From NCBI GenBank assembly GCA_900617975.1, contig UZAE01012036.1, positions 26,060 through 82,179 on the forward strand: 56,120 nucleotides of DNA, in the 5' to 3' direction. The position numbers and the translations under genes were made by a program. Source of the DNA: Rodentolepis nana. Taxonomy: Eukaryota; Platyhelminthes; Cestoda; Cyclophyllidea; Hymenolepididae. Below, piece after piece: positions 37,818-47,664 of the stretch; position 1 is the first letter of the stretch; the number at the start of each line of letters is the position of its first letter. The notes under the pieces were generated by a model that was not told where the DNA came from, made no database searches, and worked only from the letters and a program-made list of their open reading frames with translations.

Positions 37818-38863
37818 TTAATTTTTTTTCCAATAAGTCTTACCTCTCAAATGGTCTGCTTTGTGTAAATGCTGAAGTATATCCAATCGTGTTAGATAAG
37901 CACGGGTCGAACCTATTATATTAGCATATCCAAGGCGACTGATATATTCAGCCGTACAGTGGACTTTCTTTCCATATATTGCAGGTAATGGCTCAAACTC
38001 TGCAGTATCAGTCTGAGCTAATCTTTGCCAATCTCTTGATGGTATTTCCGATGGCCTTTTTATCATTCTTCCTCTTAATCTATGCATGCTATTCCTAATA
38101 TTTTAATTTCTTATTAGAATTAAATATCGCACGTTTTTGTAAATTGTTTTGTTTCGTTTACTGCAATAATAGCGCTTTGTAGGGCTCGGTGGAATATCTT
38201 TTTCGAGTTCTTACCTCCAGTTTTGCGTACGACGTCGGTTAGAATTTGGGTGAGTTCTCCTGGCTTTGATTTTAGGCGAAGTTCCTTCAATAAGATTGTT
38301 GGATTCCTCTTCAATACATGAATGGCTTCCGGATTTTTAGTCAGCGTTTCTGCTATCTTTTCATTCAAGTCTGTGGCCTGCTTCTCTAGGGGTAAGCAGT
38401 TGTTCTTTTCTGATAACTCATCTTCGTTGAAAGTATATGCCTTTAAGTTATTCTCTATTGCCTTTATCTCTTTCTTGGTTAGAGGGTAATCATGTATTTT
38501 AACGCGAACTTTTCCACTTCTTGTGAAGCTCTGTAATGAAATCTTTAGAAAACCCGAAGTTAATGGGGTTTGATAGCAATTTATATTTGGGGATGAATTT
38601 GTTAATTGTTCTCTTTCCTTGCAATTCTCTTCATAAGCATTGGGACAGTGTATTCTGGTTGTCTTCCGTTGTAGGTTGGTTGATACTTGTTTAATGTCTG
38701 ATTTTCGATCAATTTTGTCAGTTTTTTCCGTGGTATTATCTTCTTTGCTATTCCCTATTCCCAATTTCTTAGATAAAATGCGTTTGCATATTAAATGCCT
38801 TGTTTCTTCTAAGTCCCTTAAAATCTCTCGATCAGTAACCCTTATGCAGAAAAATATCGGCAT
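37818..38863 (-). CDS. Unrecognised lysine-rich protein, downstream gene of a close pair
   Basis: Two exons, 38133-38863 and 37818-38094, with a 38-bp intron (GTGCGA donor, ttag acceptor, phase 2), give 335 aa from ATG at 38863. If the intron is not removed the frame stops six codons later (KTCDI). The N-terminal half is basic and low in structure. The middle has a helical segment (LTKNPEAIHVLKRNPTILLK). The C-terminal exon is the most conserved-looking part (SRDWQRLAQTDTAEFEPLP and CTAEYISRLGYANIIG). I do not recognise a family. The ATG is 42 nt after the stop of the upstream gene on the same strand, with an acceptor ctcactttcag in between, which suggests expression from a shared transcript by trans-splicing. 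Confidence 0.65.
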
Positions 38864-38905
38864 TAATTAGGATTTGACCTGAAAGTGAGAAAATCTAATA
38901 AAATC
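38864..38905 (-). promoter_or_regulatory. Intercistronic region with splice acceptor (operon candidate)
   Basis: 42 nt between a TAG stop (38906-38908) and the next ATG (38863). It holds a pyrimidine-rich acceptor, ttctcactttcag, whose AG is at 38879-38880 (minus strand), leaving a 15-nt leader before the ATG. The same acceptor could be used in cis with the donor GTAAAG (38914 down to 38909) that overlaps the upstream stop. That 36-bp splice would replace the ending VVK by VVKS and a TAA three nucleotides before the ATG. Confidence 0.55.
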
Positions 38906-40214
38906 CTACTTTACAACGTGGAATTTTTCCAAATTGGCTTTGCGATGAATGTGAGGAGATCTGGTGAGAAATTGGAAGATCTCTTTAGCATCTGCTAACT
39001 GTTCATCGGTAGTCACTTGTTGGCGATAGGCAACAAACGTCCTCTCTGCTGGTTCATATATGTTCATTTTCGTTAATGCTTCCTCTATCTATTGGTGAAA
39101 AACTGCAATATATTCATATTTGCTTACCGTTTCAGCGTTCTCCAGGATAAATACTGTCCTCTTTATTTCTTCGAGCTCAGTTTCAAAAATCTGTGTCGGC
39201 GGTTGTGACTTAATAAAAATTGCCTTTTAACATACTCTTACTTCTAATGTTTTTCTACGAAGGTCTGATATATAGTCCACAGCACTAATACGGTCCATCT
39301 GTTTATCTGCTCGAGAATAACTAAACTCCATTCCGATTCCTGTGTGAAGAACGTAGGTATATCCTGTTGAAACGACTAAATCCAGCACTTAAATAGGACG
39401 GAAATGTCACCCTATAGAACTTGTGAATCACAATATATCCTACAATAGGAATTTACTCACAGCTTTTGTCAATTGAAGGCTTAACATTCATTCCATTTTC
39501 CTCCGCCCCAAGAAGGCCCTATATGATAAGTGACTTATCTTTTAGATTTTTCAATTTACCATATATTCGTCGTTGTATTCTTCTGTCAGTTCCTGAATAG
39601 AAATCGTTTAAAGGAGTAGAGCTCTTACCTTAAGAATTTCGTCTAATTCAGGAATATAAATATTAAACCAAGAAAGAGCCTCAATTTCGTCCTTTAAATA
39701 GCCGCAGAAGCTTCTATTAATGTTGATTGGGAGAATGTCTTGAGAGTTGAGGCTGGCCACTGCATCAAGTAAATTCATAACCATTGTCGAAGATGCAATG
39801 GAATTTAATTCTGGTGGGACTGCCTGCAGCCTATAAGTATTTTGTTGGTAGAAATGTGGGTAAACCTACTGTAGTAACTGACCCAGGATGGATAAGCAAA
39901 TGTGATTATTTTCGTAGTTTTCACGAATGGACATCCAGGCTATTCTCTGAGGAGGAGATAAAGCATTAAGGATTGCGAATTCAGCCGAAAGGTGCTCTTT
40001 TACGCGAGTCAGCATCGCACCCAAGTAGGTCATGTTTTCAAGATCCAATTCATGGAAATACTGGAATAGTTAGGAATGAAGAGGTAGACCTTCTTACCTC
40101 CATAAGTTGCTCATTTGCTGCGCATTTCTTATCCTCGACTTTCAAAACGCTTAGCAGATTCATCATTTTGTCAATAGCAAGAGATTCGCCAATCTTTGAG
40201 CTGACTGTGTCCAT
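38906..40214 (-). CDS. Unrecognised helical protein, upstream gene of a close pair
   Basis: Eight exons, all phases consistent: 40098-40214 (from the first in-frame ATG), 39870-40060, 39629-39830, 39560-39592, 39461-39518, 39242-39387, 39128-39208, 38906-39088. Introns are 37, 39, 36, 41, 73, 33 and 39 bp. The product is 336 aa, mostly predicted helix, acidic, with no membrane segment. Readable stretches include LGAMLTRVKEHLSAEFAIL, LLDAVASLNSQDILPININ, TELEEIKRTVFILENAET and a C-terminus LTRSPHIHRKANLEKFHVVK. No family is recognised; a cytoskeletal or spindle-type helical subunit would fit but is not shown. The first exon is open up to an acceptor at 40267, so a further 5' exon in the 40.3-41.4 kb interval is possible. 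Confidence 0.7.
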
Positions 40215-40640
40215 TTGACACGTGATTTTTCGAAGAAGACTATTGTCATCTGATTTGATTATCTGTCTAAATGCACAATATGTAGGTTAATTCTTGCTAT
40301 GATTTAGCTCAATTTCCAAAGTTTCTGAGAGGGTATCGGCAAGATGTAGAAGCTACCTCTTAATCTTCCAGAAGGCACTTAATTATAAAAGAGCCATCAC
40401 AAAGGTGCTAAGAAACACCATAGCAAAGACAGTCGGTTCTAATGCGATTAAGTATCGCTGTTCTTATTTGCATATCTACTTGAGGTTTCCAATCAAGTTA
40501 TAAAGGTATTAACTCAGGTACGACTGATTTTTCTGAAAGTCAGCAGGACATAACTACCTGTTTTTTTTTAAATCGGAGGACCGAAAGTTGAGTAGAACCA
40601 CTTGGATATTGAAATCTGCAAATAGTCCTCTTTTGAAATT

Positions 40641-40886
40641 GGGGCGTGCGTAGACCCATCTCCACGTGGTGCACCCTGGGCAACGTATACTCATGCCCCA
40701 AAAAGTCTAAACTATATTTCATATTCGACCACTTTCACAGTACTTACCTTACCTTTTTCTCTACCTTTGTGTCTGTCTTTTTTCATCTGTGAATCACTCT
40801 TCTATTCCCCCTCTCGACTTTTTCTCACTTTAATGTTCCTCCCCTCTGTGATGATAACCATCAAAATGCCTGCCATTTGAAATAAG
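40641..40886 (+). mobile_element. Interspersed repeat, copy D
   Basis: Sense orientation plus. It starts ggggcgtgcg (the family's 5' end) and ends ccatttgaaataag. It has two internal deletions relative to copy C. The ribozyme region 40641-40710 keeps P1 (with one C/A mismatch), P3 ATC/GGT, the exact GCACCCTGGGCAAC segment, and a shortened P2 (TAGAC/GTCTA). P4 is imperfect. It lies upstream of the minus-strand gene at 38906-40214 and is antisense to it. Confidence 0.87.
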
Positions 40887-41423
40887 CACTTACTAAAAAC
40901 AATTTTAGTGTTCATTTATCGATATATTGGTTCTGACCATACTTGCAAATAAATAATTTTCCTTTCAAAGCTGAAGGATTTTGATGGAACGCTGTAATAT
41001 AACGAAAACTGTATACTGTATTATTATTTTTACCATATAGGATACGGCAACTTTTACCATAATGACTCAAGTTGCCGGTATTTCACTTATCGAGTGATGA
41101 TTTCTTACTCTTTGAATATTAACGAGCAAAGAACCCGAGATCAACTGATCCTCTTTCTCACTACTACTCTTTCTTTCTCAATTTCACTCCCTCTTCCTTT
41201 GCACTTTTCCAGTGTAAACAGAGTCCTACTTAACCTTTGGACTTCTCATTGGGGAGATGATGTTGTTTCAAATTAGTCTTGAGGATGACCAGTTATTCTG
41301 CAGTGAACCATCTAGACTCCTAAACTAGACTTGCTGTCGAGTTGGTACCGCATTATTTGGCGAACGCGCCATATACTGCATTCAATCCACTAATGTAATT
41401 GCCAACTCTATATTTCCACTTCT

Positions 41424-41429
41424 TTTATT
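41424..41429 (-). terminator. Candidate poly(A) signal of the gene ending at 41471
   Basis: AATAAA on the minus strand (context attAATAAAAG), 41 nt after the stop codon. Confidence 0.6.
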
Positions 41430-41470
41430 AATAATGTAGATTATGGAATGTAGGAAACTTTGAACAATGC

Positions 41471-43898
41471 TTACTTGCCGTAGATGCTTTTGAACTCATC
41501 TCCCACCTCCTCGAAGTCAGAATTGGCTAGAGCTTCACGTATCTCCCCCGGGGTCAACGAATGAATAGTACCACTTTCTCTGAGCGAATCCTGCATTCCT
41601 TCAATGAGAACTCGAGTCTTCTTTCTTCGCCATCTATCCTCTCTCGAGATTCCACTCGTTTCTGAAACGTACCTTCGTCTTGAAATTTTCGATCCATCTT
41701 CTCCATGCAACTTAACGCCTCTTTTTGGTTCGATTTCCTTAAAGTTCTTTATTCCGGCTAGCACTTCATTCATCACATAAGCTGCTAGTTCTTCTATGCT
41801 AGCGCTTTGTATATTCATTGCACTAGGTGTGGAATTTTCCAAGTACCTCGATGAAAATACAGTTCTTGAACTCTCACTCTCTGATGATTTGACCAATGAC
41901 TGGATTGGTGCGAGTTCGCTAGAAATGCGATCGATTCTTTGTGTTTCGTAATGGCTTTGACTTGAACTCCTCTTAATATTTCCAGAAGAATCCACTTCAC
42001 TTGTAAACCAACCTTCTTCAATAGTACTTTCTGATTTCTTTTCAAAGGTTGTTTTGAGATGGGAATTGTCGAATATTCGACTTCGTGGAAGTGACAAGGT
42101 TTCGAAATTACTTAGTGCTTCCCCAAATTTGGAGGATTCATACTCTTGGAGTTCATCTGCTGATGTTCGCTCAGTAGCTGTGCGAGTTTTTCCAGATTCA
42201 TTTCGCCTTTTTAACATATTATCAAGTCTTTTCAGCACACTACCGCTAAATGATTTTTCTTCTCCAGAAATGTCCTCATCCAGCGACTAAATAAACGAAC
42301 AATAGCTTGTGATTTCTACTTAAATGTAATAAGTAGAATAGATTTCGTTAAAGTACCTGGGATTCTAAAATTGCGTCAGGTAAAGACTTGGCAATCTCAA
42401 GAATGCTTTCTAAGATATCCTCAATATATTGCCTTCCTTCACTTCCTTCAGGAAGTTCGTCTAACTCTTTTTGAAGCTCAAGGGCAGTTCTTAGAAGTTC
42501 ATTATAAACATGAGCGCGTGCATCAATACTCATTGTACCATTCTCATTTCTTCTCATGGTTGTTAGAAACATCACAAAACTCAAGAACCTACCTTAGGTA
42601 AGCTTCAATTTGTCTTAAAGTATTATTTGACATTTTATGTTTGTCTTTATCTCTTAATTGAGATATAAGCTCCATGCATTTATTCTCGTCTTCGGTCGTT
42701 TTTTTAAGGTTCATTTGGCCCTAGAAATATAAGATAGAAGTGACTACTTGGTGAAATAAACCCTACTTTTCCTTGAGATTTCATTTCTAAAATATGAAAA
42801 GCAAAATAAGAGGGGAGTTTACTTATAAAAAGTAGTTGTGATAACTTGAAGCATTACCAGAATCTGTAGGAACTTCGGAAATAGCTTCCGATAAAGACCA
42901 ATGCAACTTTTCCCTTGCTTGTCCATTCATGCGAGATTTTTCAGCGAGTTTTGTTTTAGACTCCCCTAGCCCAATCTTCTTTTCATAATCTTCATCCCAT
43001 TTCTGCAAAATAGCAATATATGACCTAGGTAAATGGGTAACAGCATACCTCAACCGCGTATTTTCCAAGTTTAGGTAGATGTTCGAGATATTCTTCCAGC
43101 GCCTCGTACTGACAAGTGAGGGTCATCGCAATGATATCGTTCAGCTGGATAGGTGATATGTTCACCTTATTAGCGAAGCTAATCATTTGATGATCATCTT
43201 TTTTTAGACATTCCTTGAACTGGGCTTTTAGATCAGTCATATCAAAGCCCTTAAGAACTCTTTTTCTCAATTCTCTGACAACCAGATCACAGGTCTTTTC
43301 TAAGGCTTGCACAAATGCCATCAACTTGGAATCTTCACTATCAGGTGTTTCTCCAAGAATCTCCAAAAACCTCTCCGATAACGCTGCTCGTTCATTAGAA
43401 TTAGAAGGATCATTGTGCAATATTATGTTTATAGCACCGAGTATAGTTTGCAGTGACTGGAAGTGACAGTTTAGCAAGAATATGATATAGCCAGGCTCGA
43501 GGATTGTGTGTAGAAAATCGGCTCGAATGTCTTGGTCTGGAACTATAGAGGCAAACGTATTGATAGCACTTGCCTTCCCTCTCAATACACCTGATATCAA
43601 CTTTCCAATATCTTTGTCATCGCCACCGATAGCTTCGCCTATCTGGGCGATTATTTGGTCCATTTCATAACGAGAGAGGATCTGTGGCTGTCCCTCTCCA
43701 GCGATCTCCTGTTTTGTTGTTTCTTCTCCGTCCTCCTCGAGTTCGAAGTTAACTGACTCGTTCGTTATCTCTTCTTGCTCGTAGGTCGTAGCATTTTCGG
43801 GTGGTACTTGTGAAAGGCTAGCTAAACGAGACGAATTTGCTTCTATTTAAGGACTAGTAAAAGTATGTACCTAGGATTTGTCTATTCTCCTCTACCAT
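41471..43898 (-). CDS. Unrecognised 701-aa protein with a 20-nt microexon
   Basis: Seven exons with agreeing phases: 43871-43898, 43049-43821, 42858-43002, 42767-42786, 42593-42720, 42357-42552, 41471-42286. The first coding exon is 28 nt (MVEENRQIL) and the fourth 20 nt (encoding EMKSQGK with its neighbours). The large second exon encodes a helical, repeat-like region (GVLRGKASAINTFASIVPDQ, LHTILEPGYIIFLLNCHFQS, LTCQYEALEEYLEHLPKLGK). The middle is charged coiled coil and the C-terminal exon is rich in Ser, Arg and Glu (SSELAPIQSLVKSSESESS), ending in an acidic tail DFEEVGDEFKSIYGK. No known family or enzyme motif is recognised. The ATG is 58 nt after the stop of the gene upstream. Alternatively an acceptor directly before the ATG (atattag) could join both into one 894-residue frame, because the phases also fit. 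Confidence 0.68.
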
Positions 43899-43956
43899 CT
43901 AATATCTGCAAACAGTCGAAACTTCAGTTTAGTAGTTCTATGGCTTCTGTTTTCTA
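43899..43956 (-). promoter_or_regulatory. Intercistronic region with splice acceptor (second operon candidate)
   Basis: 58 nt between a TAG stop (43957-43959) and the next ATG (43898). It contains an acceptor gactgtttgcag whose AG falls at 43906-43907 (minus strand), leaving a 7-nt leader ATATTAG before the ATG. This is the layout expected for trans-splicing of the downstream cistron. Confidence 0.5.
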
Positions 43957-46274
43957 CTAATGAAAACTTTCCTAGAATTGATATGTCAAAGTGAACAAAA
44001 ATTAACTAACGGGTTCGTCATCCATATCACTGAATTTTCGCAGACTAGCGTTCACCTTATCACCTCCGATTTAAAAGAGACCCACATCGATTACTGGACC
44101 ACCATCGCAATCAACTGTTAAAAATATTCTGCTACTATCTCTGTCGTCGTCCTGTTTTGTCGTTATAGTGCTCGTAATTCCTTAAAGGACCTCTACCTTC
44201 TTGATCTTTCATTAAACAGATCCCAAAAAGTTTAACTTGACTTTAATAGCATAAGTCAGTTAGACATTACAATATGATATCGAGTATACTATGCACACGA
44301 ACAGAATAATGGAACCGTTCCATTGAAACCTTTTAGAATCATTATTAGCACAATCGATATGTAATGACATTGCAGATTTGTTATCGATTTCATCATTTTG
44401 TATGACTCTAAGTTAAATGTCCTATGTACAACTAAACGAACAATGGACATATGCCAAAATTACAATGAAACGTTAGTGAATGGATCTTTGATATTTCTTA
44501 GTACTTTATTGTTTACTCACCTGTAGGACGAGTACTCTGTGTAAGAATTTGTTGAGTTGTTTCCATTCGTATCTTTTTCAGTCGTTGAGCATCCTTCTTT
44601 GAGGTCATTACGAATTCCCCGCTACCAATTGAGCCATCTTCTTCTATTGTAAGTTTCTTCCTCCCAGATTCTCTCCTCTCCATTTCCTCCGCCTGTTTAA
44701 AATTGATTATAAATTATAAAAGTAGTACTGATGTAATTGGTAAAGGCGGTGGGGGTTGAAGAAACATTTTCTGCCAACGGCGTCAATTAAAGCAAATTAC
44801 ACGTTTAGGCCTACTAACTACATTCAATAATGGTAGATAAATAAATGTTCAGACAGGGAAAGGTGGACGGTTGTTAACATATTCATTCGAAGGAGTAAGA
44901 AATCGCATTAAGAGGTTGAAATTTCAGTGCTCTTACTGCCACCTGCAGCAAATTCTATATCTTTGAAGATGGTGCTGTGCAAAAAGTGCATTACCAAAAG
45001 GTGCTGAACTAAATTCATTCTTGGAAACCACCGTCTAAATTTAAACGTCTCAACAGTTTAACGCCAATCAATTAGGTAGAAAACATCGAAGCATTGAAGA
45101 TTCAGGATCGAAATTATCAAGTATCAGTTTCTTTCGGTAAATATAATATTAGAATCTTTATCCTCATGTCCAAATAGTGTGTTTGAACACTGGTTCCCAT
45201 GCATTGAATGGTAAATTTGAATATATAATATTGTTCTTTTAAACTCACACTGTATGTTTTTTCTGCCTCTTCTAACCTTCTGCGACAGTTGACCAACTAT
45301 AAAGTAAAATATGTTATATCTTCTTTTAAAGCTATAATCAAACTTAAAAGTAAATATCATTGCGTTCCATGTTGGAATAGAAGCTTATTCCAAAGGTCCT
45401 AACGACGTAAAGTTTCCGAAATTTATTAAGGGAAGTGTTAAAAATATTGGATTTATGTCGATGAAAGATATCTTGGTTTCCCTTCTGTGAATAATGTGCA
45501 TTCTGTTGCCTCTTTTCTGGGAACAACTAATTAGTACAATTTGATGTTCAGTAAACTGGAGATGTGCTGTCGAGCACCGACCTCTGACCTATCAGAAGTT
45601 CGAGTTAGCCAAAAAGATTTTTTCAGATATCTCTGACTCGTAAGGCACATTTCGTAAAACGTCATCAAATACTAGTTACTAAGTTTTACTGAGTATTATA
45701 ATTTGACTGTTTATAAAGCACTTTGAATATTACCCTACAAAAATCGAAAATTCATAATGTTCTGAAGTTTCGTACAACGATTGCAATTACACAACCTTAT
45801 CCATCTTTCACATCACAATTTTTAAAAAAAGTTGAATAAAATTCCTTACTGCTTGGTATTCCTCTACCCATTTGCCTATTATGAGTCGAATCACGGAATT
45901 TGGAACGTAACCTAGTGAAATACAAAATGCGTTTGTCACTTCATTTCAATTAATTGAGTGCACATTATTTAATCAAGAATACCCATATAATCAATTATCG
46001 AACGTGGGACTTCTTTCAACTTGGCTCTAAAATCTTCGTATGTCATGGCTCCATCACTTCCAAAGGGATAGGGTTCAAATACAGTGCTTAATTCGGTGTT
46101 TAAACTCGTAAGTGAAAACCAATCAGTGTCTTTTTGTTGATCCAGATCCTTATTCGATTCATCATTTGTAGCCTCTGAAACCTCTTCCTTGGCTGTCTTG
46201 GAACGACTTTGCTTTTCCTCGTCGTGGTCCTCTGAGGGCGATTTCTTAGAATCATCGTTTTGTTCATCGTTCAT
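43957..46274 (-). CDS. Unrecognised acidic protein, upstream gene of the second close pair
   Basis: Exons 45983-46274, 45850-45911, 44521-44692, 44011-44063 and a 15-nt last exon 43957-43971 (codons E S F H stop), all in phase, give 197 aa. The N-terminus is very acidic and polar (MNDEQNDDSKKSPSEDHDEE). A folded-looking segment follows: DWFSLTSLNTELSTVFEPYP, YEDFRAKLKEVPRSIIDYMG, and YVPNSVIRLIIGKWVEEYQA, where the splice joins G|GY exactly. The C-terminal half is charged (KKLTIEEDGSIGSGEF, SKKDAQRLKKIRMETTQQIL). The intron before the last exon is 39 bp. The intron between 44692 and 45850 is 1.16 kb and could hide another exon of 3n length. Family not recognised. Confidence 0.62.
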
Positions 46275-47396
46275 TTTATGAAATCCTAAATTTACTTATT
46301 ATGAAAAATTACTTAAACTCGTGAATTTTGCCGTAGAACGCACGTGGATATTATTATTGATTTATTGACTTTGAATAAAGTGAAAATGTGACCTTTTCAG
46401 ATGTTGCAGTCTTTTAACATCATTTTTATGCTTCTAGTATTATCACTATTCTTTAGAGTTTTATTTGATTAAAATTTTTTATTGATTTTGCAAAAAGTAA
46501 CTAGTTTGTCGGTCGATCTTTCTAATTGCCAACATTTATGAAGATCTGAAGTTGCGCAAAAATGTTCATTTTCATAATTTTAACTAGGGTAACCTTATTC
46601 TCCTGATTTTTTTGTGATTTGATTTCAGTAACTTAAATATTTTCTTGCGGTCCCATGAGAACTTTTCAATTAATGCCTATATGAAGAAGAGCTTAATATC
46701 AGTTGAGTAAATGGGATTGATCCGTCTCTGCCCTCTATTAGGATAAAATCTGGAATTTAGCTACTCAAGTGAGTTTACATAACATTACTTTATTTACAGA
46801 TATTAGGATATATAAATCTACAGCTAGTCTCATTTTAAGGAACGACAGACAAAATCCTACCCGTGTTTCCAACTCTGCGGATGGACCTAATTAGTATTAA
46901 CTTACAATTAGTCAGTTAACGTTAGTCTAACAAATCATGGGCCATTGTCAAAAGCTCCACGCGTATCCATTAGAAGAAATGACCAATCACAAGTGGCATT
47001 ACTTATCCATATGCCCAATCAGTAATCGATAATCCAATGCTTGCAAGATTAAGTCCACGAATTTCTTTTGAATTCTTTGAAATTATTCGATTGGACTTCA
47101 TAAAATATGGCCTCGGATTGTTAGCGTCTACCTTTGATTATACAAACAATTGTTTTATGAGGCTGCCAGGTAACGTGGATTTTGAGCGACAGTAAAAGTA
47201 AATAAATCTTTAAAACAATTTAACTTCACTGTTATAAGTTTCATTATTTAGAATCGTACAGGTTTACGAATCTTAGCCCTGGGAAGATAAAAGTTCCTCA
47301 AGTTATTTCTCTTAAAAGATGTGAAATTATATTAATATTTTCTCGTCGCTTTGGAAATTTTATGAAGATTGGCCACACTTTGTAAATGAACCTTAC
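46275..47396. other. Non-coding stretch between minus-strand gene parts
   Basis: No exon can be supported on either strand. An acceptor-like aaatttag ends 11 nt before the ATG at 46274 and may mark a cis- or trans-splice site for that gene. Confidence 0.5.
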
Positions 47397-47664
47397 CTCC
47401 GGAGTCTCATGGAAAGGAGTTGTCGTTCTATCCATCGGGTTGTCTGAATAAAAATAAAAATTGACTTATCCAAGTACTTCTCAGCCTTGTGTCTTGCTTA
47501 TCCTTAAATCCCTCAGACAAGCTCTTTTTTAGACCACCCTTATAATGAAAATTGTCATTGTCTTTGTTCGTAGTCTTAGAGTAAACGTCCTCCATCTTTT
47601 TCGACTGTGACACGTCAAATGAGCCTTTTGCTAGACCATTCTGGTGTGTATAAGCCCTAAGCAT
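47397..47664 (-). CDS. Two exons of an incompletely resolved gene
   Basis: Exon 47478-47664 starts with ATG (MLRAYTHQNGLAKGSFDVSQ) and is joined by a 34-bp intron to exon 47397-47443 (NNPMDRTTTPFHETPE). This ends at a consensus donor GAG|GTAAGG in phase 0. The phase agreement and the short intron support real exons. The following exon is not clear. The acceptor at 44692 is also phase 0, so these may be alternative first exons of the acidic-protein gene, reading ...HETPE|AEEMERRE. The piece is basic and polar, with no recognised domain. Confidence 0.45.
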
